A stretch of 64,000 nucleotides of DNA from Vreelandella neptunia (GTDB taxonomy: Bacteria > Pseudomonadota > Gammaproteobacteria > Pseudomonadales > Halomonadaceae), in NCBI RefSeq assembly GCF_000712975.1, contig NZ_JHQL01000002.1, positions 310,001-374,000 on the forward strand, read 5' to 3'. Shown here piece after piece: positions 45,131 through 53,470 of the stretch. A program made the position numbers and the translations under genes. Each line of letters starts with the position of its first letter. Position 1 is the first letter of the stretch. The notes under the pieces are model-generated. The model saw only the letters and a program-made list of their open reading frames with translations. It ran no database searches and was not told the DNA's origin.

Positions 45131-45169
45131 GTGGTTATAGACTCAAATTGCAGTTACCAGAGTGGTACT
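45131..45169 (+). promoter_or_regulatory. Candidate integrase arm-type sites, left end
   Basis: GTGGTTATAG at 45131 reappears exactly at 53688 near the other end, and GTGGTACT at 45162 is a variant. Both lie between attL and the integrase start, where arm-type sites are expected. Confidence 0.4.
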
Positions 45170-45184
45170 GAATAGGAGTCAGCC

Positions 45185-46480
45185 ATGATAACCACAGATC
45201 GCCAGCTTCAGGCACTAAAGCCCAAAGGTACCGTTTATTGGGAAAGCGTGAAGTCACCTCATGGTGGCGGCTTGGCTATTCGTGTGCAGCCCACTGGATC
45301 AAAGGCGTGGTATTACCGCTACCGCTTCAATGGTAAGCAAGACACCTACAGCCTTGGTCGATACCCAAGCGTGGGCTTGCTGGAAGCGAGGGAAAGCCAC
45401 GGTGAAGCCGTAGCCCTTCACGCCCAAGGCATTAACCCAAAGCACGCACAGCGCGATGAAAAGGCACGAAATGAGTCAGCCTGGACAATGGCCGAGCTGT
45501 TCGAGCGTTGGCTTCAGAGCTACGCAAAGACGCCCACGGTACGTACTAGGCGCACACCTTCACCACTTGTTGTAGAGCAAGCGCGCTGGCGTTGGGGCCA
45601 CTATCTAAAGGGACGTGTAGGTTCATTGCTGGTCAAGCGAATTGATGCCCGCACGGTAAAAAGTACGGTTAAAGAAATAGCCGAAAACCAGAGCCGCAAC
45701 CAAGCAAGCAAGTGCTTAACCATGCTGCGGGCAATGCTGACTTATGCGGAAGGGCATGGCCAGATCGACACCAACCCCGCTCAAGGCATCCAGCCAAGCC
45801 AACTAGGCGCTACTAAGTCAGCACCGCGTGACCGTGTGCTAAGCCTTTCAGAGATCAAGCGCTTATGGGATGCCATAGAAAGCGCCCGCCTGGATACCAG
45901 CGCCGCCTCTGCGCTCAAGCTGCTAATACTGACAGGGCAACGCCGAGGGGAGCTGCTACAAGCCAAGTGGGATCATATCGACCTAGATGGTGCCTGCTGG
46001 ACACTACCAGCCATAACCACAAAGTCACGCCGGGAGCATACCGTTTACCTTTCAAGCGCCGCTATTGACTTGCTGAAGGAGCAGCAAGCCGTAACGGGAA
46101 ACCTGGAATACGTGTTTGAAAGCCAGCGTGCCAGCAGCCAACCGATTGGTGACGCCAGCCTAACCACTGCCATTGCGCGCTTACAGGGGCGCAAGCTGGC
46201 AAAACAGGACATGAAAGCACCACTTGCCGATATGCCACGTTTCAGCGTTCACGACCTGCGCCGTTCATTCGCTACGGGCCTGCTAAAGCACTTTGGCACC
46301 GCGCCGCATGTTGTCGAGCAAATGCTGAACCACGCGCCCACGGATCGCTTAATAGAGACATACCAGCGCCACGACTACGCCAAAGAGCAGCACCTAGCTT
46401 GGCAGGCATGGGGGCATTTAGTCGCTGATGCAGAGGCAGCCGAGCAAAGTAACGTGGTGCCAATGAGGAAAGCTGAGTAA
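45185..46480 (+). CDS. int: P4-type tyrosine integrase
   Basis: This 431-residue protein has an N-terminal DUF4102 arm-binding domain (about 1-95: L-A-I-R-V-Q-P-T-G-S-K-A-W-Y-Y-R-Y), a core-binding domain (about 105-210) and a tyrosine recombinase catalytic domain. Catalytic residues are visible: Arg in G-Q-R-R-G-E-L (about 253), H-D-L-R-R (about 356-360), His in L-N-H (about 380) and Tyr in I-E-T-Y-Q-R-H (about 393). It lies 155 bp from attL and reads into the element. This class commonly uses tRNA genes, in line with the tRNA-Arg target. Confidence 0.96.
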   Translation: MITTDRQLQALKPKGTVYWESVKSPHGGGLAIRVQPTGSKAWYYRYRFNGKQDTYSLGRYPSVGLLEARESHGEAVALHAQGINPKHAQRDEKARNESAWTMAELFERWLQSYAKTPTVRTRRTPSPLVVEQARWRWGHYLKGRVGSLLVKRIDARTVKSTVKEIAENQSRNQASKCLTMLRAMLTYAEGHGQIDTNPAQGIQPSQLGATKSAPRDRVLSLSEIKRLWDAIESARLDTSAASALKLLILTGQRRGELLQAKWDHIDLDGACWTLPAITTKSRREHTVYLSSAAIDLLKEQQAVTGNLEYVFESQRASSQPIGDASLTTAIARLQGRKLAKQDMKAPLADMPRFSVHDLRRSFATGLLKHFGTAPHVVEQMLNHAPTDRLIETYQRHDYAKEQHLAWQAWGHLVADAEAAEQSNVVPMRKAE

Positions 46481-47025
46481 TGGAATATTTTAAAAAGGGC
46501 TAGTGACCACCCCCCTAAACCCCGTAAAAGGCGAGCCGGGTAAGCGAGGGATGCGCATTCTAGAGACCGAAGATGAGAAAAACAATATGTTGATAGCAAT
46601 AGGAAAAAATAAACCACATATAGCGAAAAATGCCCTGTTGAGCATTGCATATAAGTACGTCATTGCTAATAATCGTTGAGCGCTGTCGATTTAGACGGCA
46701 AAAAACGCCCCGGTTCCTTTCACCTTCCAAAGATCGAGGAACCGAGGGTTACACCCCAAGCCAGTGAGACTGACAAGGGAAAAGCGGATGCTCAGACACA
46801 CAAAAAACGCACCACTCCTTAAATGCTTGACGCGCCAACGTCATGCGGAGCAGTGCGCAGATTGTGTAAAGAGCAGGCCATATAGCATAGAGCTATATGG
46901 GTGTCCTCATATTAGGACAAGTTATCCACACGGTACAAGCAGAAAGGGAAAATACTTCCGGTCTGTGGTTATCGCTCCCCGCCTATTCCTGTTAGTCAAA
47001 CTGGCCTTACTAAAGGTAAGTCCGT
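46481..47025. other. Non-coding control region between integrase and alpA
   Basis: These 545 bp hold no supported gene. A hairpin CGGTTCCT...AGGAACCG lies at about 46711-46744. A cluster of palindromes and a DnaA box is listed separately. Promoters for alpA and the downstream operon must lie here. Confidence 0.55.
46878..46930. other. Palindrome pair next to a DnaA box, candidate replication or control site
   Basis: CCATATAGC-N5-GCTATATGG (46878-46900) is followed by GTCCT-N6-AGGAC (46903-46918) and by a perfect DnaA box TTATCCACA (46922-46930). The block precedes alpA and the primase-helicase genes. It could be a replication origin for the excised element or an operator for AlpA or a repressor. 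The DnaA box alone could be chance. Confidence 0.4.
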
Positions 47026-47238
47026 ATGACTACTGCAATTCCGAGAAAGCTACTCACCGAACGCGAAGCCGCCGAGTACCTTGGCTATCGCCCCGCCACT
47101 TTCCGCCAATCCCGCTGCATGGGGATTCTCGCCGGAACCAAACCACCTAAACACCAAAAATTAGGCCGTGCCGTTCGCTACGACATTGCCGACCTAGACG
47201 CCTGGATCGAGCAAGTGACCAAGGGGGCAACGGCATGA
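47026..47238 (+). CDS. AlpA-like excisionase/regulator
   Basis: This 70-residue winged-helix protein of the MerR-like HTH_17/AlpA group reads L-L-T-E-R-E-A-A-E-Y-L-G-Y-R-P-A-T-F-R then V-R-Y-D-I-A-D-L-D-A-W-I. In P4-like elements such proteins control the integrase promoter and favour excision. It is the first gene of a tightly overlapped set; its stop overlaps the next start. Confidence 0.9.
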   Translation: MTTAIPRKLLTEREAAEYLGYRPATFRQSRCMGILAGTKPPKHQKLGRAVRYDIADLDAWIEQVTKGATA

Positions 47239-47357
47239 TGCTTACCCGCGACCAACTCGCCCGCCTTACGGCTATTCTCGCCCCCTACCGCGGGGAAAAA
47301 CTGTCTCGCCCGATTGTTGAGCTTGCCCTGGCACTTGCCAAGGAGGCGCGCTCATGA
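47235..47357 (+). CDS. Small hypothetical protein (40 residues) of the element
   Basis: ATG 47235 overlaps the alpA stop by 4 bp and the frame ends within the next gene's start (ATGA at 47354). The product is helical, with M-M-L-T-R-D-Q-L-A-R-L and V-E-L-A-L-A-L-A-K-E-A. No family is recognised. The double ATGA overlap is the main evidence that it is translated. Confidence 0.7.
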   Translation: MMLTRDQLARLTAILAPYRGEKLSRPIVELALALAKEARS

Positions 47358-47677
47358 GCAATCACGCCCAAAACCTGAACCTTCCCGTTCACGACTACAC
47401 CGTTTACGCCTTCGCAGATGATACGCCTTACACCGTGAGCGCTGACTGTGAGCTAGCCGCGTTAGAGCAAGCGCCAGTGCCTTGCTACATCGTGGTGGAG
47501 TACCCCAACCCGAAGCCAGGCCAACGCTTTCTAGCCATGGCAGGCATTGATGACGTGTTTGAAATTCCTGGCGGCCACTGGTCGGACGATGCCGCGACCG
47601 CTGTGGCAGCGCTGAAACAGCACCGGGCAGATATTCAGGATCACCAAGGCAAGCGCAATCGGGGAGTAGTCGCATGA
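47354..47677 (+). CDS. Hypothetical protein of the element (107 residues)
   Basis: This is a 107-residue soluble protein, Y-T-V-Y-A-F-A-D-D-T-P-Y-T-V near the start and V-E-Y-P-N-P-K-P-G in the middle, mixed alpha/beta in character. It has no recognised domain. It overlaps both neighbours by 4 bp within the alpA-primase operon. Confidence 0.75.
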   Translation: MSNHAQNLNLPVHDYTVYAFADDTPYTVSADCELAALEQAPVPCYIVVEYPNPKPGQRFLAMAGIDDVFEIPGGHWSDDAATAVAALKQHRADIQDHQGKRNRGVVA

Positions 47678-47940
47678 AAACCACCATTACCAATGATGAC
47701 CGCGCCAACATCGCCAGCGCTGAGCGCGTCGGCAATATCCGCACGCTTAACAAAGCAGTTTCCGCAATGGAGGCGATTATCGACGTGCTAGACAGTGAGC
47801 ATGTTGCAGAGAACCCGCGTTTACGTTTCGGGCTGCATTATGCAATGAGCTTTATCACCGATAGCCTGGACGACCGCGCCCAATTCCTGATAGCGCAGCA
47901 AGAGGAGCTTGGTTTCGGGGGTGAGTATGGCGACGAATAA
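47674..47940 (+). CDS. Hypothetical protein of the element (88 residues)
   Basis: This 88-residue helical protein (N-K-A-V-S-A-M-E-A-I-I-D-V-L; L-H-Y-A-M-S-F-I-T) has an acidic C-terminus. It has no recognised family. It starts within the previous stop codon and its 3' end overlaps the primase start by 14 bp, so it belongs to the replication operon. Confidence 0.75.
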   Translation: MKTTITNDDRANIASAERVGNIRTLNKAVSAMEAIIDVLDSEHVAENPRLRFGLHYAMSFITDSLDDRAQFLIAQQEELGFGGEYGDE

Positions 47941-48853
47941 CGCAATAAAAACGCCCAGCCTTGGGGGGGCATGGGCGCTATCAAAGATCGTTTCTGAACA
48001 AATCGCCATAGAGAACAAACTGGCTGAAAGTATTATCGCCCACTATGGCCTCAGTGTCAGCCCTATTGGTGATGGCGAGATTCACCGACACGACCACCCT
48101 GAAGGCCGCAAGGGCAATAACCGCCTTTGGTACGTGCTGCATCATGATTTTGGCGTACATGGCGATTGGTCTACCGGGGAACAGCACAGCGTATTTGCTA
48201 GCGACACCCCAGACCCGAGGGCAGCCGAAAAGGCCAGAAATGAGGCCAACAAGCGCCGTGCTGAGCGGCAGGCAGAGCGTGAACGTGGGTATGCCCTGGT
48301 AGCCAGCCAAACGCGCCGAGAATGGCCGCTGCTGACGCCTGCAAGCCCTACCCATGCTTACCTAGCCGCCAAGGGAGTAATGCCCCATAACCTGCGCCAA
48401 ATGCGCGGCTTGCTGGTGGTGCCGCTTACCGATGGGCAACGCCTGATTAATTGGCAGACCATCGCACCGGATGGGGCCAAATACTTCAAGACAGGGGGCA
48501 AGGTAAAAGGCTGCTATTCCCCCATAGGCAACATTGAGCCACACCAACCGCTGTTGGTTTGTGAAGGGTGGGCAACCGCTGCCACGCTTCACGAAGCGAC
48601 AGGCTACGCGGTAGCCGCTGCCATGAATGCGGGGAACCTGCTACCCGTGGCGAGAAGCCTACGTGAACGCTACCCAACTCAGCCAATCATCGTCTGCGCT
48701 GATAACGACCATGGCACCGCTGGCAATCCTGGCGTGACCAAGGGCAAGGAAGCCGCCTCAGCCATTGGGGCGCGTTGTGTGTGGCCTGAAACTCACGAGG
48801 GCGTCACTGACTTTAATGACCTAGCGCGACTAGGTGGAGGGCTGGCGTTATGA
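47927..48853 (+). CDS. Toprim-domain primase-like replication protein
   Basis: This 308-residue protein has an N-terminal region with W-Y-V-L-H-H-D-F-G-V-H-G-D-W-S-T-G, as in P4 alpha-type primase N-termini, and a C-terminal Toprim domain (L-L-V-C-E-G-W-A-T-A-A-T-L with the catalytic Glu, then V-C-A-D-N-D-H-G). I place the start at ATG 47927 behind GGGGGTG. TTG 47909 and GTG 47921 are in frame but weaker. It overlaps the helicase-like gene by 4 bp; the two split what P4 alpha carries in one chain. Confidence 0.88.
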   Translation: MATNNAIKTPSLGGAWALSKIVSEQIAIENKLAESIIAHYGLSVSPIGDGEIHRHDHPEGRKGNNRLWYVLHHDFGVHGDWSTGEQHSVFASDTPDPRAAEKARNEANKRRAERQAERERGYALVASQTRREWPLLTPASPTHAYLAAKGVMPHNLRQMRGLLVVPLTDGQRLINWQTIAPDGAKYFKTGGKVKGCYSPIGNIEPHQPLLVCEGWATAATLHEATGYAVAAAMNAGNLLPVARSLRERYPTQPIIVCADNDHGTAGNPGVTKGKEAASAIGARCVWPETHEGVTDFNDLARLGGGLAL

Positions 48854-50376
48854 GTCAGCCCAATATCAAAGAAGTGGTCGATAATGCGCCTGAGCCACTA
48901 AAGCCGATGGACATAGTGCAGAGCGCTATTGATGGCGCCTCGGATGATCCCGGCGCGCTTTTCGAGCAGAGCATTCTCGACCATATCACCAGCATTAGAC
49001 AGAACAGCCCTGCTGATTGGCAGCGCATCCGTGCCGCTGCCAAAAAGGCAAAGGTGCAGGTTGCCGAGCTGGATAAACTGACCCGGACGTTATCAAGCGG
49101 TGAAGGTGGGGAGCTATTCCCCACTATCGAGCCTTGGCAAGACCACGTAGACGGTGCAGCGCTGGTAAGGGAGTTATCGGACACCCTACGACAGTATGTT
49201 ATCTGTGAGCCTGAAGTAGCCGATGCCGCCGCGCTATGGATCGCCTTTACGTGGTTCATTGATGAGGTGCATGTCGCCCCGCTGGCAAATATCACCGCCC
49301 CCTTACCAAATTGCGGCAAGTCAACACTGCTGGAATTCCTAGAGACGTTCGCTTTCCAGCCGCTCAAGTGCGATGGCATAAGCCCGGCTGCGCTGTTTCG
49401 TTCCATGGACAAGTGGACGCCCACGCTGCTGATTGATGAGGTGGATACCTTCCTGCGTGATAACGAGGACGCCAGAGGTGTGCTCAATTCGGGCCACCGT
49501 CGCAATGGCTTCATTATTCGCGTGGTGGGTGACGATCACGAGCCTAAGCGCTTCGCTACTTGGGGCGCTAAAGCGCTGTGTGGCATCGGTAGCATTGCTA
49601 ACACACTGGCGAGTCGGTCTATTCGTTTGGAGCTACGCCGCAAGCTACCCCATGAGGCAGTCGAGAACATCCGCTTCATGCCAAAAAGCCTACGCGACAG
49701 ACTCAAGCGACAGTTTGCCCGGCTGCATGAGGACTTAGCCGAGATGGTATCCAGCGCCCGGCCTGATCCTATTCCTGGCTTGAGCAACCGCGCCGCTGAT
49801 AATTGGGAACCGCTACAGCAAATTGCCGTGGCCATCGGCGGGGAGTGGCCAGAGCGCGTTAAGCGTATTGCTATAACAATCACCCGTATGGACGATGCCG
49901 AGCAAGCCCCAGACGTGGGCACTGAACTGCTGAAGGACATCAAGGAGGCATTTGAGGAGAAAAGCGTTGATCGCCTGTTTAGCGCTGAGCTGGTTAACGC
50001 GCTACATGCCAACAGCGAAGCCCCCTGGAATTCATGGAACAGAGGGCAGCCAATTACCGCCCGCCAAGTAGCGACCAAGCTAGGTGACTTTGGTATCAAG
50101 TCGAAACAGTTACGCATCGGCTACGAAACCAAAAAAGGGTACGACCGGAAAGACTTTACCGAAGCGTTTAGGCGCTATCTTTCTCCCGCTACCCCCCAGC
50201 CAAGCGAAACAACGAAACAAGCCAGTAACCACGCGGGTTACAGCGACATTCCAAGCGAAACAGAAAGCGGCCATGTTTCGCATGGGAAACACCACGAGGC
50301 CAGCAACCACGCGGGTTGTTTCGATGTTTCGGATAAAACGCCCCGCCAGCTAGCAAGCAATGGGGAGGAGTTCTAA
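48850..50376 (+). CDS. DUF3631-type P-loop ATPase, likely replicative helicase
   Basis: This 508-residue protein has a P-loop variant N-C-G-K-S-T-L-L-E-F (about 155-164) and Walker B L-L-I-D-E-V-D-T-F (about 196-204), followed by R-N-G-F-I-I-R-V-V-G-D and the DUF3631 domain (about 300-450). The C-terminal 60 residues are low complexity, with S-N-H-A-G-Y/C repeated three times and H-V-S-H-G-K-H. DUF3631 proteins accompany Toprim primases in integrative elements and are taken to unwind DNA. Confidence 0.85.
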   Translation: MSQPNIKEVVDNAPEPLKPMDIVQSAIDGASDDPGALFEQSILDHITSIRQNSPADWQRIRAAAKKAKVQVAELDKLTRTLSSGEGGELFPTIEPWQDHVDGAALVRELSDTLRQYVICEPEVADAAALWIAFTWFIDEVHVAPLANITAPLPNCGKSTLLEFLETFAFQPLKCDGISPAALFRSMDKWTPTLLIDEVDTFLRDNEDARGVLNSGHRRNGFIIRVVGDDHEPKRFATWGAKALCGIGSIANTLASRSIRLELRRKLPHEAVENIRFMPKSLRDRLKRQFARLHEDLAEMVSSARPDPIPGLSNRAADNWEPLQQIAVAIGGEWPERVKRIAITITRMDDAEQAPDVGTELLKDIKEAFEEKSVDRLFSAELVNALHANSEAPWNSWNRGQPITARQVATKLGDFGIKSKQLRIGYETKKGYDRKDFTEAFRRYLSPATPQPSETTKQASNHAGYSDIPSETESGHVSHGKHHEASNHAGCFDVSDKTPRQLASNGEEF

Positions 50377-50696
50377 TGGCTGCGCTCGACTACCTCAGAA
50401 ACCACGGACTACATGCCGACCCACTACCCGGCGAACGCCTTTATGTATGGCCTAGCGAGCGTATTACTGACGACATTCGTGTTTGGATCAAGTCGCACAA
50501 GGCTGCACTACTGCGTGAACTGGTGCCCGCTAATGATAACCGGCGTATGGCTTGGCGGGTGCTAAGGGACGGCAAGCCCATGACTATGCTTGGCAAGATA
50601 ATGACCTATGAGGAGGCGCTAGAGTCAGCTAAAGCCCGATGGCCTCACAACAGCATCGTTGTTGAGGAGTACGCGCAACGGATAAACCACCGCTAG
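50376..50696 (+). CDS. TubC N-terminal docking-domain-like small protein
   Basis: This 106-residue protein starts one base inside the helicase stop. Residues 5-50 (L-R-N-H-G-L-H-A-D-P-L-P-G-E-R-L then I-T-D-D-I-R-V-W-I-K-S-H-K-A-A-L-L-R-E-L) follow the pattern of TubC docking-related small proteins common in such elements. The C-terminal half is unrecognised. It closes the replication operon, directly before a terminator. Confidence 0.8.
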   Translation: MAALDYLRNHGLHADPLPGERLYVWPSERITDDIRVWIKSHKAALLRELVPANDNRRMAWRVLRDGKPMTMLGKIMTYEEALESAKARWPHNSIVVEEYAQRINHR

Positions 50697-50720
50697 CGAA
50701 CCACAACGACAACGAATGCC

Positions 50721-50747
50721 AAAAGCCGCCTCACATGGCGGCTTTTT
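50721..50747 (+). terminator. Rho-independent terminator of the replication operon
   Basis: The stem AAAGCCGCC/GGCGGCTTT, a 6-nt loop and a T-run lie 25 bp after the last gene of the alpA-helicase operon. Confidence 0.92.
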
Positions 50748-50782
50748 ATTGCCCAAAAACTACTAAATACGCAATTAAATGC

Positions 50783-50791
50783 TATTATACT
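50783..50791 (+). promoter_or_regulatory. AT-rich promoter region of the second element operon
   Basis: An AT-rich stretch (about 50755-50815) follows the terminator. TATTAT/TATACT at 50783-50791 is a good -10 candidate; a -35 is not clear. It would drive the chain of small genes that begins at 50821. Confidence 0.4.
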
Positions 50792-50820
50792 GGTTATATA
50801 TACATATATGAGTAAAGCAA

Positions 50821-50988
50821 ATGCCAAGACCCAAGGGAGCAAAGAACGCAAAGCCTAGCCGCCGCGAAGTAGCTAGCTATTACGCCATGCTTCGCAGCGC
50901 CGCCGATGCTGGCGACGTAAAGGCAGCGGCTGAGCTTATCCGCCTCAGTTGTTCAGAACAGCCAGAGAACAAGCGCCATGGCGTTTAA
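50821..50988 (+). CDS. Small basic protein of the element (55 residues)
   Basis: This 55-residue frame opens M-P-R-P-K-G-A-K-N and continues with a helical, alanine-rich part. The P-R-P-K-G start is AT-hook-like and resembles the opening of terminase-small-subunit or DUF5681 proteins. The 3' end overlaps the next gene by 11 bp. It has no recognised family. Confidence 0.65.
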   Translation: MPRPKGAKNAKPSRREVASYYAMLRSAADAGDVKAAAELIRLSCSEQPENKRHGV

Positions 50989-51376
50989 GCCGGGTAAGTC
51001 AGGCAACCCAAAGGGACGCCCAGCGGGACGCCCAGACAAGCGCGCACAGTGGCGCAAGGAGCTAGAGAAGCATGGCAGCGACCTAGTAGCCAAAGCGGTA
51101 GAGCTTGCCCTGGCTGGCGATTCGCAAGCGCTCAAGCTGTGCATTGATCGCGCTATACCTGCGTACCGCCCTACTGCTGAACCCGTTAGCTTTACGATGC
51201 AAGGCGACACGCTGACCGAAAGGGCCAATTCGATATTGACCGCTGTCGCTACTGGCGAGCTAGACCCCCAGACAGGCAAGGCGCTTATTGATGCCATTGG
51301 CTCACTGGTGAAGGTGACGGAGATCGACGAAATCAGCCGCCGCCTGGATGAACTGGAGGCTCGACAAGATGCGTGA
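50978..51376 (+). CDS. DUF5681-domain protein
   Basis: This 132-residue protein opens with the DUF5681 signature F-K-P-G-K-S-G-N-P-K-G-R-P-A-G-R-P, followed by a helical domain (L-A-L-A-G-D-S-Q-A-L-K-L-C-I-D-R) and an acidic C-terminal helix. DUF5681 proteins occur in phages and integrative elements and the basic opening suggests DNA binding, in some cases near small terminase genes. No large terminase is present here. Confidence 0.82.
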   Translation: MAFKPGKSGNPKGRPAGRPDKRAQWRKELEKHGSDLVAKAVELALAGDSQALKLCIDRAIPAYRPTAEPVSFTMQGDTLTERANSILTAVATGELDPQTGKALIDAIGSLVKVTEIDEISRRLDELEARQDA

Positions 51377-51584
51377 CACTCGCAGACGCCTGCAAGCGCT
51401 CGAGCGTATCGGGGGCAGGCACGGCAGTAGCGACCCGGCCCGCATCCATGAGGTGATGGCCTACCACGGTATCGAAGCGCCTGAGCCTTTACCCGGTGAA
51501 GATACCCCAACATGGCTCAAACGGGTGCCCAGCGCTGCACTGGAGGCCGTTCTGGCCTTGAGGGGTGGCCATGCCCAGCCGTGA
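51369..51584 (+). CDS. Hypothetical protein of the element (71 residues)
   Basis: This 71-residue frame starts at ATG 51369, overlapping the DUF5681 stop. It opens R-D-T-R-R-R-L-Q-A-L-E-R-I, and the next protein has a similar start (R-D-T-I-K-R-L-E-A-L-E), hinting at an old duplication. It has no recognised family. Confidence 0.65.
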   Translation: MRDTRRRLQALERIGGRHGSSDPARIHEVMAYHGIEAPEPLPGEDTPTWLKRVPSAALEAVLALRGGHAQP

Positions 51585-51918
51585 CACTATCAAGCGCCTG
51601 GAGGCTTTGGAGGGCTGCACACAGGCAGACAGCCAAGGGCCGCGCATTATCCGCTTGGTGCTACCGCATCCTGACCGGGTGGCCATCGGCACGTCTTTGG
51701 AACTGGCAGGCCGGATGCTGTACTTCCCCGGCGATCCGGACGAAGGCAAGGACGTGTTGGCCGCGATGTACTGGCTGGCCTATCCCGCCGGGAACCGCGT
51801 CGTTATCGCCTGCGAGTCAGTCACACCGCCTGAAGACGCCATCATCATTCCACCCTGCCCTGACGACATCGACCTCAACACCTATGCCCAACAGCAACTC
51901 GACCGCCTGGAGGTTTAG
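51571..51918 (+). CDS. Hypothetical protein of the element (115 residues)
   Basis: This 115-residue soluble protein starts at ATG 51571 (GTG 51565 is in frame just upstream). The N-terminal R-D-T-I-K-R-L-E-A-L-E resembles the previous protein; the middle (I-I-R-L-V-L-P-H-P-D) is beta-like and the end is acidic. It has no recognised family. It overlaps the previous gene by 14 bp. Confidence 0.65.
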   Translation: MPSRDTIKRLEALEGCTQADSQGPRIIRLVLPHPDRVAIGTSLELAGRMLYFPGDPDEGKDVLAAMYWLAYPAGNRVVIACESVTPPEDAIIIPPCPDDIDLNTYAQQQLDRLEV

Positions 51919-51921
51919 CCC

Positions 51922-52200
51922 ATGGCATTCAGAACTGACGACCCAAGCGTAAACATTGATACCCAAACCTCAGCACCTAAGCCGAAAACTAAGGAGAGCA
52001 GCACCATGAAAAGCGACGCGCAGCAACGTGTACAGGCCCAAATTGATATTGACCGCTTGAAGGCAGCGGAACGCCCCAAGAACAGCCGGGACGCTCGACA
52101 CGATGCGATTGAAAAGGCCAAGCGTGGTGATAACGCAGGCACAGGCGCGAAAGAAGCACGCGCCAAAATGATTAACCGCATTCAGGAGACTGGCCAATGA
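51922..52200 (+). CDS. Hypothetical helical protein of the element (92 residues)
   Basis: This 92-residue, very polar protein is rich in Lys, Asp, Ala and Arg, probably disordered at the N-terminus and helical after residue 28. An inner ATG at 52006 also has a good ribosome site (AAGGAGA), so a 64-residue form is possible. It overlaps the next gene by 4 bp. It has no recognised family. Confidence 0.6.
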   Translation: MAFRTDDPSVNIDTQTSAPKPKTKESSTMKSDAQQRVQAQIDIDRLKAAERPKNSRDARHDAIEKAKRGDNAGTGAKEARAKMINRIQETGQ

Positions 52201-52763
52201 AATCTCCCGCCCAAATTGAACAGCGCCTAGCCGAGATCGAAGCCGAGCGCGACGCACTGGCAGCCATCGACTTTGATGCAGAGATGCGCCAAGCCACTAT
52301 CGACGGTGGCGACCTGGACGCTATCGAGCAACGCCAAGCGGATGCTGAACGCAAAGAGCGACGCCTGCGTATCGAAGCCGAAGCCCTCAGCGACCACTTG
52401 CCAGAGGCGCGTAGAACAGCCGCCAAGCCTCGCATTGATGCCATTACCAAACGCCTAAGCGAACGCCGGGAACAGGCCAGCAAGGCAGCGGATAAGGCAC
52501 AAAAGGCACTCGCTAGCCTCAAGCAAGCCATGGGGGAGTTTTCCAGCCTCAGCAACACAAGCGACCTGCGTTCAGAGATGGGCGCGATTGCCCAAGAGAT
52601 CGACGCTAGCTTGGATTCAATCGGCAGCCTTAGCCACGCACCGCTATCGGCTGAACTGAATGCACTGCAATCCCAGCTAGGCCAATGGGTGCAGATCGTC
52701 ACGCCACGCGGTGGGCATCGTTACGGCGACCCGGCAAGCATCGACGTGAGCAAAGCGGCATGA
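52197..52763 (+). CDS. Coiled-coil protein of the element (188 residues)
   Basis: This 188-residue protein is almost wholly alpha-helical with heptad-like spacing (I-E-Q-R-L-A-E-I-E-A-E-R-D-A-L; A-D-K-A-Q-K-A-L-A-S-L-K). The end (W-V-Q-I-V-T-P-R-G-G-H-R-Y) is more globular. Size and character recall scaffold or assembly helpers of phage satellites, but there is no sequence match I can name. It has ATGA overlaps on both sides. Confidence 0.65.
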   Translation: MKSPAQIEQRLAEIEAERDALAAIDFDAEMRQATIDGGDLDAIEQRQADAERKERRLRIEAEALSDHLPEARRTAAKPRIDAITKRLSERREQASKAADKAQKALASLKQAMGEFSSLSNTSDLRSEMGAIAQEIDASLDSIGSLSHAPLSAELNALQSQLGQWVQIVTPRGGHRYGDPASIDVSKAA

Positions 52764-52915
52764 GTCACGGACGCGAAAGCGAATGGCAGGCCAAGCGGAT
52801 AGCACGCTTTAAGCGCCAAGGCTTTCATACTGGCAGCCATAAGGATCATTGCCAGACCAACAGCCAGCGGCTTGAGCGTTACCGGGAAACCTTGCAGCGA
52901 GCCTTTACCAATTAA
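52760..52915 (+). CDS. Small basic protein of the element (51 residues)
   Basis: This 51-residue frame starts within the previous stop. It is rich in Arg, Lys, His and Gln (R-E-S-E-W-Q-A-K-R-I-A-R-F-K-R-Q). It has no recognised family and is the last gene of the small-gene chain. Confidence 0.6.
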   Translation: MSHGRESEWQAKRIARFKRQGFHTGSHKDHCQTNSQRLERYRETLQRAFTN

Positions 52916-53312
52916 AACGGGGATCAGTCGGACAGTGCCCCACCATGAAGAAAACCCCGACAGCCTGCGCACTTCTTCCTCGGTGGCGGCAGGCACTTGA
53001 AGCCCTGGCAACCGCTGGGGTTTTTCTTTTAGGGACTAAAGAAACCCCCACTTCTAATTGCGAGATTATCCCGCATTCAAATGTGAGCCTGAGTCACTTC
53101 TAGCCGCGGTCACGCTGACCACCCCCAGACGGCCAAATTGGCGTTCCCGGCGATATGCAGAAATGCACAGCGCTAATAGGCTTGGAATCTAGCCGATTGC
53201 CCCAGGCGCTGAGAGAGTCGTTTAAAGCTACTCACAAATACCCCCAATGCCGGGTATTACGAAAGTTTCGTAGTGCTAGCTTTCCCGCGCTTCCCTCAGC
53301 TTAAAAAAGGGG

Positions 53313-53353
53313 AGCGCAACAGCCAAGACAACAGAACGCAACAGCAAATTATG
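53313..53353. repeat. 41-bp imperfect direct repeat, copy 1
   Basis: Starts AGCGCAAC and ends CAAATTATG; 34 of 41 positions match the copy at 53605-53645 with no gaps. Both copies follow a CTTAAAAAAGG motif and contain several CAACA units. Confidence 0.8.
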
Positions 53354-53405
53354 ATTATCGTCACAGTTAGCCCATGCCCGACAGCTTTACGCCAATGGCG
53401 GCGAT

Positions 53406-53470
53406 GGTTTCCACTTAGGTTTCCAGCAGAAAGCAGGCTTTCATCGGCTGGTATCCACTTTGGTATCCAC
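53406..53470. promoter_or_regulatory. Four GGTWTCCA motifs in two pairs, candidate integrase arm sites
   Basis: GGTTTCCAC at 53406 with GGTTTCCAG at 53418, and GGTATCCAC at 53450 with GGTATCCAC at 53462, each pair with a 12-bp period. Further GTGGTTAC at 53676 and GTGGTTATAG at 53688, also 12 bp apart, are similar in the opposite direction. Confidence 0.55.

Noticed and set aside
46764-47150. 128-codon frame between integrase and alpA
   Set aside because: Runs over the palindromes and into alpA in another frame; no domain or ribosome site.
52945-53103. 52-codon frame at the right end of the element
   Set aside because: Possible but spans complementary arms that look like an RNA structure; coding support is too weak.
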